NCBI GenBank assembly: GCA_947494305.1
Contig: CANLUL010000001.1
Span: 1,302,001-1,366,000, forward strand
DNA from: an uncultured Sphingomonadaceae bacterium
Lineage (GTDB): Bacteria > Pseudomonadota > Alphaproteobacteria > Sphingomonadales > Sphingomonadaceae
Reading direction: 5' to 3'
Length of the DNA: 64,000 nt
The notes under the pieces: generated by a model
Told to the model about the DNA's origin: nothing
The model's database searches: none
What the model saw: only the letters and a program-made list of their open reading frames with translations
Translations under genes and position numbers: made by a program
Part shown: piece by piece, positions 36,610 through 45,205 of the stretch
Numbering within the stretch: position 1 is the first letter of the stretch
Layout: the number at the start of each line of letters is the position of its first letter

Positions 36610-37371
36610 CTATTCACCGTTTCTTGACTGCCACTCTGCATAATCGATCTTCCAGGTTTCTAACTCGGAAGCCCATGGATCCAGTGATGCATTGTATTCA
36701 CCAGTCAATGGTGCGTATTCTTGGGCGTGGGATTCATAGGCAGCACAATTATTGTTGTACGCCAACTCTGCTGCATCATATGCTGCACTGTATTTTACCC
36801 AATTAGGATATTCACCAGTGTAATCAATACCTTGGCCAGGGGAAACTACGGGTTCATATTTGGGATAGTCCCCTGCAAAATTTCCGCATTTCTGGGGTGC
36901 AAACGAAACGTTTAAAGGGCGAGAATCAGACAGCTTTGCACATATGGAAGCTACTCCACTCTTGCATGCAACACCCAACTCCTTCCAATCACTCATTTCT
37001 TTGCGATAAGCAGCGACCCGAGCAGCATAACGATCTAGGGAAGTTGTCCAATCTTCGATATTTTTTGAATAACGAGACAGAGATTCCAACTTAACAAGAT
37101 CTTGAGCATCTTGAGCCATGAGATCCTCAAATTTTCTGGTAAAATCCTTACGGTGTTGCTGGCAATGGTTTGTTTCGAATTCTGGAGTTTTGATTGAGCA
37201 AAACTTTTTGTCGCCCGGATTTCTATTTTCGGGAGAACAAGGCGCTTTTTCAATTACAATACCACAAGCCCCAAGGCCCTTAGCATCGTGCGCGTAGCCG
37301 ACAGCTGCAAAGTTAAAAAATGCAAGCGTAACAAATAAAACATAGCTCAAGTACTGAAATTCAATTTTCAT
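36610..37371 (-). CDS. Unrecognised cysteine-rich secreted protein (253 aa) on the island
   Basis: Not recognised. A signal peptide (LFVTLAFFNFAAVGYA, cut near residue 27) leads to a mature protein with eight cysteines (36, 45, 58, 70, 136, 144, 162, 209), enough for four disulfides. Residues 108-129 and 226-247 repeat one another: W/Y, then SLD at the fourth to sixth positions, A at the ninth and a closing W after a charged stretch (SLDRYAARVAAYRKEMSDW against SLDPWASELETWKIDYAEW). The middle is Tyr/Pro-rich (GDYPKYEP, GEYPNWVKY). AT-rich codon use differs from the flanking genes, and the gene lies inside the 61-bp repeat pair, both signs of transfer. Predicted periplasmic or cell-surface. 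Confidence 0.7.
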   Translation of the reverse strand: MKIEFQYLSYVLFVTLAFFNFAAVGYAHDAKGLGACGIVIEKAPCSPENRNPGDKKFCSIKTPEFETNHCQQHRKDFTRKFEDLMAQDAQDLVKLESLSRYSKNIEDWTTSLDRYAARVAAYRKEMSDWKELGVACKSGVASICAKLSDSRPLNVSFAPQKCGNFAGDYPKYEPVVSPGQGIDYTGEYPNWVKYSAAYDAAELAYNNNCAAYESHAQEYAPLTGEYNASLDPWASELETWKIDYAEWQSRNGE

Positions 37372-37491
37372 AACACCCCCTCAATTTATCAGATCCTTTA
37401 AGGGTATCATGAGAAATTCTACTTAGTCTACATTTATAGTCACCATATTGGACATAAGTTCTAACAAACTCATATTTTGACAACTCAGTTA

Positions 37492-38682
37492 TCACATTTC
37501 CGAAAAGGCTTTATCCTTGTCCACGCGCACATCTTGTGGAAGTCCCAGCACACGTTCAGCGATAATATTCTTCAGAATTTCATCAGTACCACCAGCAATC
37601 CGAAGACCGGGAGCCCACATGAAGCTCTGCTGGAAAATCGCATCCGCGGGTGCTTTGTCCTTGTCGCTGATCAGGCCATAATGGTCCTGCATTTCAATGG
37701 CACTGTTGCAGATGTCCTGCAGATGGTTGGCGGTGATAATTTTGCCAATCGAGTTCTCTGGTCCGGGCGTCTCTCCCTTGGAAAGAGCCGTCTGTGTTCT
37801 AAACTTCGTGAGCTTGTATCCCTGCGCCGCGACATACCAATCCGCCAGTTTTTGACGGAATGCCGCATCACCCATAGAACCCGCATCACGCGCATAGTCC
37901 ATGATTTCTTTCCAGTCAGGGCCCGGTGAGCCGCCGACTGCCAAGCGCTCGTTCATCAGTGTGACAAGCGCCACTTTCCAACCCATGCCGGGATCGCCCA
38001 GTCGGTCGCTGTCCGGAATTCGCACGTCGGTAAAATAGACCTCGTTAAACTCACGCCCACCAGATGCTTGGTGGATCGGGCGCACTTCCACACCAGGGTC
38101 CTTCATGTTGACAATGAACATCGTCAGGCCCTTATGCTTGGGTACATCGGGATTGGTCCGGGTCAGAACGATACCATAGTCGGAAAACTGCGCGCCGGTG
38201 GTCCAGACTTTCTGTCCGTTGATCACCCACTCGTCACCATCCTTGACGGCTTTGGTTTTTAGTCCGGCCACATCGGAACCAGCAGAAGGTTCGGAGAAAA
38301 GCTGACACCAGATCTCTTCGCCCAAAAGCGCCGGTCCGACAAAGCGTTTCTTGTGTTCATCACTACCAAAGGCGATCACGGTTGGGACGCACATTCCCAA
38401 ACCGATTGCGAAAGGTCCGGTTGGCGCATCGAAATTGGATTCTTCCTGATTCCAGATCACCTGCTGCATCGGGGTACCGCCACGTCCGCCAATTTCCTTG
38501 GGCCATGTGATCTGCGCAAACCCGCCTTCGGCCTTGATCTTCTGCCACTCTTTGGCGCGCTTCAGAAAGTCATCGCCACGCTCACGGATCGCGTTGCCAT
38601 CCTTGGGCTGGAGATGTTTTGAGAGAAACGCATTTGCCTCTGCACGGAATTCTGCTTCTTCAGGGGAGTCTTGAAAATCCAT
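37492..38682 (-). CDS. Acyl-CoA dehydrogenase (396 aa)
   Basis: FAD flavoenzyme that oxidises acyl-CoA thioesters at the alpha-beta position, in the cytosol. The ATG at 38682 (MDFQDSPEEAEFRAEANAFL) has a GAAGG site ahead; the longer frame extends over the next gene. Family blocks are FSEPSAGSDVAGLKTKAVKDGD, GREFNEVYFTDVRIPDSDRLG and the C-terminal RIAGGTDEILKNIIAERVLG. The last 61 bases of coding sequence form the right copy of the direct repeat that bounds the adjacent island. The neighbouring gene 17 bases upstream encodes a second acyl-CoA dehydrogenase; pairs like this can form heteromers in steroid or branched-chain degradation. Confidence 0.95.
   Translation of the reverse strand: MDFQDSPEEAEFRAEANAFLSKHLQPKDGNAIRERGDDFLKRAKEWQKIKAEGGFAQITWPKEIGGRGGTPMQQVIWNQEESNFDAPTGPFAIGLGMCVPTVIAFGSDEHKKRFVGPALLGEEIWCQLFSEPSAGSDVAGLKTKAVKDGDEWVINGQKVWTTGAQFSDYGIVLTRTNPDVPKHKGLTMFIVNMKDPGVEVRPIHQASGGREFNEVYFTDVRIPDSDRLGDPGMGWKVALVTLMNERLAVGGSPGPDWKEIMDYARDAGSMGDAAFRQKLADWYVAAQGYKLTKFRTQTALSKGETPGPENSIGKIITANHLQDICNSAIEMQDHYGLISDKDKAPADAIFQQSFMWAPGLRIAGGTDEILKNIIAERVLGLPQDVRVDKDKAFSEM
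37494..37554 (-). repeat. Right copy of 61-bp direct repeat inside acyl-CoA dehydrogenase 3' end
   Basis: The last codons of the complete acyl-CoA dehydrogenase, in the same orientation as the orphan copy at 36491-36551, 1003 bases away start to start. The copies differ at one synonymous position; the stop is TGA here and TAG in the orphan. Confidence 0.9.
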
Positions 38683-38699
38683 TATCTTGACCTTCTCTA

Positions 38700-39812
38700 T
38701 TAAACGTTTTTGGCTTCTAGTGCGGAAACCAGTTTCTCTTTCCAGACGGCTGGTCCGCCGGCTTGCACCGCCAGTAATTTTGCACGGCGGTAGTAGAGGT
38801 GACAATCAACCTCCCAGGTAAAGCCCATGCCGCCATGTGTCTGAATATTTTCCTTCGATGCGAACCAATAGGCTTCAGATGCCGCAACGCGGGCCGCTGC
38901 TGCGGCTTCGGGCAGTTCCGACGCGTCAGTGGAAAGCGCCCATGCGCCATAATAGCAATTGGAGCGGGCGACTTCGTTTTTCACATACATGTCGGCCAGC
39001 TTGTGCTTGATCGCCTGATTACCGCCGATGGGACGACCGAAGGCCACGCGTTCCTTGGCATAGTCATTCGCCATATCGAGGCAGACTGAGGCACCGCCCA
39101 ATTGTTCAAACGCCAGCAACACGGCCGCACGGTTCAGAACCTGCTCGTAAAGAGCCAACCCCTGCCCGGCTTCACCCAGTCTTTCTGCCTGCGCATTTTC
39201 AAACTTGATTTCGGCATGGCTGCGGGTTGGTTCAATTGTTCCCAGCGCAGTCCGCGTAACGCCATCGCCGGACAGATCAACGATCACAAGGCTGTGACCG
39301 CTGCCCTCTTTGGCCAAAACAATGGCATGGGTTGCAATGTCACCATCAGTCACAGGGACTTTGACACCGCTGAGCGCTCCGTCCTTAAATGACGCATTCA
39401 CATGCCCAGCATCCACCGCTCCTGGTCCTTCGGAAGCGCCGATACAACCGATCAAAGATCCGCCAGCAACATTTGGCAGCAATGCTTTCTTCTGCTCTTC
39501 ACTACCTGCCAGCTTTACCGCTTCGGCAAAGAAGAACGCGCTTGATCCGAATGGCACAGGCGCCAAGGCACGCCCCAATTCCTCTGCAATCACGCACATT
39601 TCAAGCATGCCAAGGCCAAGCCCGCCATATTCTTCCGGAATGGCAGCACCCAGCCAACCCATCTCGACAATCTTCTGCCAGACACCCGCATGATGGCTCA
39701 TCGCTTCATCATCCAGCACTTCACGCACTTCTTTGGTCGTGCACTGGGCACTCAGAAACTTGCGTGCTTCTTCGCGCAGAAATTTTTGGTCGTCGGAGAA
39801 ATCAAAATTCAT
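38700..39812 (-). CDS. Acyl-CoA dehydrogenase (370 aa)
   Basis: Second acyl-CoA dehydrogenase. MNFDFSDDQKFLREEARKFL opens the N-terminal helical domain, IPEEYGGLGLGMLEMCVIAE and GASEGPGAVDAGHVNA the middle beta domain, and FGRPIGGNQAIKHKLADMYV with HGGMGFTWEVDCHLYYRRAK the C-terminal FAD/CoA helices. The C-terminal catalytic-site blocks differ in detail from the 396-residue partner, as in heteromeric alpha2beta2 pairs, but I could not assign which subunit holds the catalytic base. It is transcribed before the 396-residue gene. The substrate class (fatty, branched or steroid acyl-CoA) is not readable. Confidence 0.94.
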   Translation of the reverse strand: MNFDFSDDQKFLREEARKFLSAQCTTKEVREVLDDEAMSHHAGVWQKIVEMGWLGAAIPEEYGGLGLGMLEMCVIAEELGRALAPVPFGSSAFFFAEAVKLAGSEEQKKALLPNVAGGSLIGCIGASEGPGAVDAGHVNASFKDGALSGVKVPVTDGDIATHAIVLAKEGSGHSLVIVDLSGDGVTRTALGTIEPTRSHAEIKFENAQAERLGEAGQGLALYEQVLNRAAVLLAFEQLGGASVCLDMANDYAKERVAFGRPIGGNQAIKHKLADMYVKNEVARSNCYYGAWALSTDASELPEAAAAARVAASEAYWFASKENIQTHGGMGFTWEVDCHLYYRRAKLLAVQAGGPAVWKEKLVSALEAKNV

Positions 39813-39962
39813 GGGTAGAATCGCCCTTTTAATCGTTCAGTTAAACCCACCTAACGCATAACTATCTCTACACGCAAGGGTGGATAGAAGGACGTATACC
39901 GTCGCCCCTTTACTTAACGGCCCAATCGTCTAATCGCTGCACCATATATTTTGGAGAAAGAC

Positions 39963-41090
39963 ATGCGTGCCGATGCGCAAGCGGCTGTAGATCGAATTAA
40001 TGCCGCGCTGGACCTTGTAAAGACTTCGCTTAACTGGGATGTCGCCCTGCGCCGTCTCGATGAGCTTAACGCGCGTGTAGAGGATCCAACACTCTGGGAT
40101 GATCAGTCCGCAGCACAAGCAGTGATGACGGAACGGCGCCGATTGGATGAATCGATAACGGCGGCCAAGGAAATCCAGCAAGAAATGGAAGACGCGCTGG
40201 AATTTATCGAAATGGCCGAAGAAGAAGGCGACGAAGAGGTTGCCGATGAAGGCGCCGCATCGCTTGAAAAACTGGCGGATCGCGCAGACCGAGACAAGAT
40301 ACAGGCGTTGCTCTCCGGAGAAGCCGACAATCTCGATACCTATTTGGAAATCCACGCGGGCGCTGGTGGAACCGAAAGCCAGGACTGGGCGGAAATGTTG
40401 CTGCGCATGTATCAGCGCTGGGCAGAGAGTCGCGGCTACAAGGTGTCCATGGTCGACTATCAGGCGGGAGATCAGGCGGGGATCAAATCCGCAACCATCG
40501 AGATCAAAGGCGACAATGCCTATGGTTTTGCGAAGACCGAAAGCGGTGTGCACCGGTTGGTTCGCATCTCTCCCTTTGATAGCGCTGCCAAACGACACAC
40601 CAGTTTCTCCAGCGTTTGGGTCTATCCAGTGATTGACGAAAGCTTTGAGGTAGAGATCAACGAAGGTGACCTGAAAATCGATACGTACCGTGCTTCCGGT
40701 TCAGGCGGTCAGCACGTCAACACCACCGACAGTGCCGTTCGGATCACCCACCAACCAACCGGTATTGTGGTCGCTTCACAAAATGACCGCAGCCAGCACA
40801 AAAACCGCGCTACTGCGATGGGCATGTTAAAAGCACGTCTGTTCGAGGCCGAACTGCAACGCCGCGAAGCCGAAGCTTCCGGAGAATATCAGGAGAAATC
40901 CGAAATTGGCTGGGGCCATCAAATCCGCAGCTATGTTCTGCAACCCTATCAGATGGTCAAGGACTTGCGCACCGGTGAAACCAGCAGCGCACCGAGCGAT
41001 GTTCTGGATGGCGCACTTGATCCCTTCATCGCGGCGGCTCTGGCCCAACGCGTGACCGGAGAAACGGTTGATGTTGAGGATGTGGACTAG
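39963..41090 (+). CDS. prfB: Peptide chain release factor 2
   Basis: Recognises UAA and UGA stop codons and triggers release of the finished peptide. The 375-residue protein has the SPF anticodon tripeptide (RISPFDSAAKRHTSF) and the GGQ catalytic motif (RASGSGGQHVNTTDSAVRI). The ATG at 39963 has a GGAGAAAG site ahead. The frame is open throughout, so the programmed +1 frameshift of E. coli prfB is absent. The N-terminal coiled domain (DAQAAVDRINAAL, EMEDALEFIEMAEEEGDEE) is of normal length. Confidence 0.98.
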   Translation: MRADAQAAVDRINAALDLVKTSLNWDVALRRLDELNARVEDPTLWDDQSAAQAVMTERRRLDESITAAKEIQQEMEDALEFIEMAEEEGDEEVADEGAASLEKLADRADRDKIQALLSGEADNLDTYLEIHAGAGGTESQDWAEMLLRMYQRWAESRGYKVSMVDYQAGDQAGIKSATIEIKGDNAYGFAKTESGVHRLVRISPFDSAAKRHTSFSSVWVYPVIDESFEVEINEGDLKIDTYRASGSGGQHVNTTDSAVRITHQPTGIVVASQNDRSQHKNRATAMGMLKARLFEAELQRREAEASGEYQEKSEIGWGHQIRSYVLQPYQMVKDLRTGETSSAPSDVLDGALDPFIAAALAQRVTGETVDVEDVD

Positions 41091-41124
41091 CGCACCTTTG
41101 CTCTTCGGCCCACGCTAGGCCGGT

Positions 41125-42171
41125 TCATTTAGCAACAGCGTCAGCGACCTTCTTCCAGCTTACCAGTTTGAAATTTTGGGTCCTGTTTTCATTGGCGCCG
41201 TCCTGAACCACCATTAGGCCGCCAGGATAGTTGGGACCAAAATTGCCTAGCTTGACCTCTATGCCGTCGGTTTCGGATGTACCGTCAATTTTACCGTCAT
41301 TTAGCTGGAAGCGATTGACATATGTTCCGGACAATAAGTCATAGAGCACATAGCTATTGTCCCCCTGGCTGGACGCGACAAGAAAGCCGCCAGTCTCTCC
41401 GCTCGTAGCTAAGGCCAATCCCTCAACATCGGCCACCAGTTCGCGGCCGTTGATATTGGCAAAAAGCTGCGGCGTAAAAGCATCATCGTTCAAATCAAAC
41501 ATCCAGATTCCACGATTTTCTTCTCCGACATACAGCCTTCCGGTGCGATCATCGACAACACAGCCTTCGGGTTGTGTAGTCAGTTTATGCTCACGTGTGA
41601 TGCGCGATTGTGGCTTGGCCCCATCGAGAGAAATCTCAATCTCGCGAATGTATCCAGATTTTTCAATCATATAGGCAAAGACCTCACCACCGGCATCTTG
41701 ACCAAAACAGAAACCATAAGCCTCTCCGGGTCCGGCGGGAATTTTGGCAATCGATGAGAGCTCTGCCGTCGTTGGGTTCAGGCGATACAATCCAACATGA
41801 GCATTGAGTCGGTCATTGCGAACACTCGCCCCGACCAGAACAACTTTCTCTCCCCCAACACCCGTTTCGCGCAGGTCAACATTGTTAAGTTGCCCTTCCG
41901 GCAAGAAGGACTTCTTGCTTCCATCCAATCCATAAACATAGAGCCCGGCTTTTTTATCGGTGCCAATAATAAGGCTGGCGTCCGGGTCTTCTGCATTGTG
42001 CCAGATCGCTGGATCATCCGCAGCATCTTGATTGGTCGTACCAACCGGAACCGTTTCGGCATCGGCCGTGAGGCTGAGTGTCGGAACGGCAGGCGTAATC
42101 GACCCCGATGATGTGGCACAGCTAGCCAATAACGTCGCCACTGCCGGATAGAATATGATAGCTGATCTCAT
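41125..42171 (-). CDS. Beta-propeller phytase (3-phytase-like), lipoprotein
   Basis: Removes phosphate from phytate (inositol hexakisphosphate). The 348-residue protein begins with a lipobox signal (PAVATLLASC, Cys18), so it is anchored in the envelope. Propeller and active-site blocks are AADDPAIWHNAEDPDASLII, GQLNNVDLRETGV, KIPAGPGEAYGFCFGQDAG, RLYVGEENRGIWMFDL and DGTSETDGIEVKLGNFGPNY, matching beta-propeller phytases, with acidic Ca2+-binding sites. Its ATG overlaps the TonB receptor stop by one base (TGATG), so it is made with that receptor. The pair is a known type of phytate or phosphate-ester scavenging unit. Confidence 0.93.
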   Translation of the reverse strand: MRSAIIFYPAVATLLASCATSSGSITPAVPTLSLTADAETVPVGTTNQDAADDPAIWHNAEDPDASLIIGTDKKAGLYVYGLDGSKKSFLPEGQLNNVDLRETGVGGEKVVLVGASVRNDRLNAHVGLYRLNPTTAELSSIAKIPAGPGEAYGFCFGQDAGGEVFAYMIEKSGYIREIEISLDGAKPQSRITREHKLTTQPEGCVVDDRTGRLYVGEENRGIWMFDLNDDAFTPQLFANINGRELVADVEGLALATSGETGGFLVASSQGDNSYVLYDLLSGTYVNRFQLNDGKIDGTSETDGIEVKLGNFGPNYPGGLMVVQDGANENRTQNFKLVSWKKVADAVAK

Positions 42172-45011
42172 CACATTGTAATCCTTGCGCCAAATTTCAC
42201 CGTTGATCCATATTCTTCAAATTGCAGATTACGACGCGCACCACCCAAATTCTGATAGGCAAAATATTTGGCGTTAGTGATATTGATCCACTCGGCAAAC
42301 AACCGGATATTCTTGTTCACCTTGAACTTCAGGCTGGCATCGAGTTGGAAGTGGTTGTCAACAAACCGATCGGTGGTCGCGTCATCGCCCAGTTCGTCCA
42401 GATATTTATCGCGATATGTGCCAGCCAAACGGAAATCGATCGGTCCTTTTTCATAACCCAACACCGCATTAAAAGTATGCCGCGACGAGCTAGGCAGCGC
42501 AATGGAGCGTAAATCGGTAATGTCACCACTTGTCGGAACGGTGCCTTCAGCATCAGTGTAGGTATAGTTGAAGTTGAACAGCAAACCATCGAGCGGATCG
42601 GGAAGGAATGTAAACGCCTGGGCAAAACCAAATTCGAACCCAAAGACTTCCGCGCTGTCGCCATTGATCGGGATGACCGCTTCGTCATAGGCTATCCCAT
42701 TAAACACCCCACCATCTTCATCGACCGTATCAACGATGAAATTCTTGATATCCTTGTAAAATACATTGCCGGTTATCGCGCCGTTGGAGCTAAAATAATA
42801 TTCAACCGAAGCATCAAAGTTCCATGCTTCAAAAGGCAACAGATCCGGATTACCAAATTCGCCTTCCCGATCATCATCATCGGCCTGCTCAACCGCAAAT
42901 CGGGGCGCCAGCTTGGACAGGCCCGGACGAACAACGCTGCGATAACCAGCGGCACGCAAGACAAGATTACGCTGCGGTTCGAAGCGGATGTTCAGACTGG
43001 GCAGCCAATGATCATAGCTACGGGTAAACATATTGGGTGTCACAAAAACCGTATCCTCTGTCAGAACGACACCGTTAATCGTCGCATCCTCCTCCGCCAG
43101 GGTGACCGTATTGCCCAATATTTCATTTTCGGTTTTTTCGTATCGCACACCTCCGATGATACGCAGATTATCACTGTCCCAACGACCTAGAAGGTAACCA
43201 GCATATATATCTTCCTGGATGGCATAGTCCTCGACCGCACTGTCAAACTGGCTATCGATTTCCTGCAGCTCAAAATCACCACGGTTGGCAAAGAAATAAT
43301 CGGCCGCTGCACCGTTTTCGGCAACCGGACTGATATCTATCAACCGATATGTTGGAGTACCCAGAACGTCGGCGAGGGTATAGTTGCCGGTCGTGTCTTC
43401 ATAGAACTCGACATTCTTGTTGAACATCTTATCTCGCCACCGCCCTTTGAAGCCGGCTTGGACCGTAAAATCACCGCTGCCCATGGCAAAGAGATGCGCA
43501 ACATCCAATCGCGCCGCATATTCTTCATCCTCTGAAGCCGATAATGTCGTTAGCTCGACATCGTTTAGCTCATAACCGGCGGGATCCAATGCCGTTGCGG
43601 CTCCGCTCGCAAAGCTGAAAAACGGCGTACGGTCATCGCTGTAATCGAACAGAACACTGACGCCATCGCCATCAAACTTGTTGTCAAATTGTGTTGGGTC
43701 GACCGAGTTATCTTCCCTTTCGGTCGATTTCGCCCAACTGCCGGAATAGGTGATCTTCCAAGGGCCAGTTTCGGTTTTGCCCCCGGCAGTGATCGAACGG
43801 ATTTTCTGACTTTCAAATCGGTTCTTAATATCGCGCTCTATTTCAATCTCTCCATCTGCATCGTCAAATAGAGCAGACATGGCTGTGCTGGTGGTTGGCG
43901 CCTCGTCAAATTTGAAGGTTGTTCGGCGGCGGAATTCCTGGTCATCAAATTGGCTGTAAAGGCCGCGCAAATATAATTCAGTGCTGTCACTGGCGCGAAC
44001 ATCAAATGATAACGAAGCACTGATCCGTTCACGCTCGACATCGTAGTCGCGATACTGCACTTCCTCCGCAAAGGCGAACGGTGCATCTTCATTGTTCCAG
44101 TCGTCAGACTCAATATTATCGGTTTCAAATTCACGGCGATAATATGAAATACCGCCCGCTATGCCCAGATTGTCACCCAATCGAGTGGAGAAATCGATGC
44201 TGCCTTTTGGACTAACTTTGTCGGCATATTCGTTATAGCTGCCTTCCAGTTTTGCGGAGAGCAGGCTTTTCTTTCTATCGAAGGCACTGGTGGTGTTAAT
44301 CTCTATCGAAGCACCAATCGTATCTGCATCCATATCGGGCGTCAGCGATTTCTTCACTTCGATTGATTCAATCAAATCACTTGAGATGACATCAAGGGCC
44401 ACAGCGCGATTATCAGATTCCGGGGATGGAATACGGACGCCATTGAGCGAGGAACTATTTAAGCTGGGATCCAAACCGCGGATTGAAACAAACCGTCCCT
44501 CACCCTGATCATTCAGGATGTTTACACCAGGTAACCGTCGCAAAGACTCCGCAACATTTTGATCAGGAAATTGTCCGATCGCATCGCGCGTTAGCACCGA
44601 GGTTACACCATCAGCCTCCCTCTTGCGCGACAAGGCGCTGGCCTGATTGGCGCTTTGCCCGATCACCAAAATCTCATCATTGGATCCAGAACTGAGAATG
44701 ATGTCGCTTTGTACTATGCCAGTTTCGCCAACCGTTACCTTGCTAACAACTGTTTCAACACCAACATAACGCGCTTCCAATGTATAGGTACCAGCCGGTA
44801 CATCCGGGAACCGATAGCCGCCATCTCTGCCGGTTGTTACCACGCGGTCCAGCTCGACTATGCGAACCTGTGCGGATTGCAATCCGCGCGTTTCACTGGG
44901 GTCGCTAACTGTACCGGTGATGGTGCCCGCCCAAGCCGCAGCCGGACATAGAATCATGGCCGCTGCTGTACCACTAAGTAAGTTTTTGATTATTTTGGAT
45001 TTTATAGTCAT
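42171..45011 (-). CDS. TonB-dependent outer-membrane receptor
   Basis: A 946-residue outer-membrane receptor. MTIKSKIIKNLLSGTAAAMI opens a signal peptide (ending AAWA), then an N-terminal carboxypeptidase-regulatory-like domain (GTITGTVSDPSETRGLQSAQ, PDVPAGTYTLEARYVGVE). The plug domain carries VAESLRRLPGVNILNDQGEG and SIRGLDPSLNSSSLNGVRIP. The 22-stranded barrel follows, with NIRFEPQRNLVLRAAGYRSV and the C-terminal YGSTVKFGARITM, the usual aromatic ending. The ATG at 45011 has a GGGA site ahead; the upstream in-frame extension is unlikely. It is coupled to the phytase and presumably imports inositol phosphates or their complexes, energised by TonB. Confidence 0.95.
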   Translation of the reverse strand: MTIKSKIIKNLLSGTAAAMILCPAAAWAGTITGTVSDPSETRGLQSAQVRIVELDRVVTTGRDGGYRFPDVPAGTYTLEARYVGVETVVSKVTVGETGIVQSDIILSSGSNDEILVIGQSANQASALSRKREADGVTSVLTRDAIGQFPDQNVAESLRRLPGVNILNDQGEGRFVSIRGLDPSLNSSSLNGVRIPSPESDNRAVALDVISSDLIESIEVKKSLTPDMDADTIGASIEINTTSAFDRKKSLLSAKLEGSYNEYADKVSPKGSIDFSTRLGDNLGIAGGISYYRREFETDNIESDDWNNEDAPFAFAEEVQYRDYDVERERISASLSFDVRASDSTELYLRGLYSQFDDQEFRRRTTFKFDEAPTTSTAMSALFDDADGEIEIERDIKNRFESQKIRSITAGGKTETGPWKITYSGSWAKSTEREDNSVDPTQFDNKFDGDGVSVLFDYSDDRTPFFSFASGAATALDPAGYELNDVELTTLSASEDEEYAARLDVAHLFAMGSGDFTVQAGFKGRWRDKMFNKNVEFYEDTTGNYTLADVLGTPTYRLIDISPVAENGAAADYFFANRGDFELQEIDSQFDSAVEDYAIQEDIYAGYLLGRWDSDNLRIIGGVRYEKTENEILGNTVTLAEEDATINGVVLTEDTVFVTPNMFTRSYDHWLPSLNIRFEPQRNLVLRAAGYRSVVRPGLSKLAPRFAVEQADDDDREGEFGNPDLLPFEAWNFDASVEYYFSSNGAITGNVFYKDIKNFIVDTVDEDGGVFNGIAYDEAVIPINGDSAEVFGFEFGFAQAFTFLPDPLDGLLFNFNYTYTDAEGTVPTSGDITDLRSIALPSSSRHTFNAVLGYEKGPIDFRLAGTYRDKYLDELGDDATTDRFVDNHFQLDASLKFKVNKNIRLFAEWINITNAKYFAYQNLGGARRNLQFEEYGSTVKFGARITM

Positions 45012-45205
45012 TTTCGTCCCTGTGTTTTGATGATTTACAGGGTCTCTAGGCTTGTCTTGGGTCAGAGGAGTTTCGGTTTCATGACTCACAAATGAATCAT
45101 CCATGACAGAAATGAGAAACGGCCAGCTTACCGTAGTAATTTATCCAAACAAAAGGATGCAAATCCCCATTGCCCCGTTCGGTCACCTCGCCTATTCCTG
45201 ATGTC

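Noticed and set aside
39963-41090. Programmed frameshift in prfB
   Set aside because: The gene reads as one frame from ATG to stop, so no internal stop or slippery site needs explaining.
41088-41115. Small CTAGCG...CGCTAG inverted match between prfB and the phytase
   Set aside because: Six-base arms with a long loop are too weak to call a terminator.
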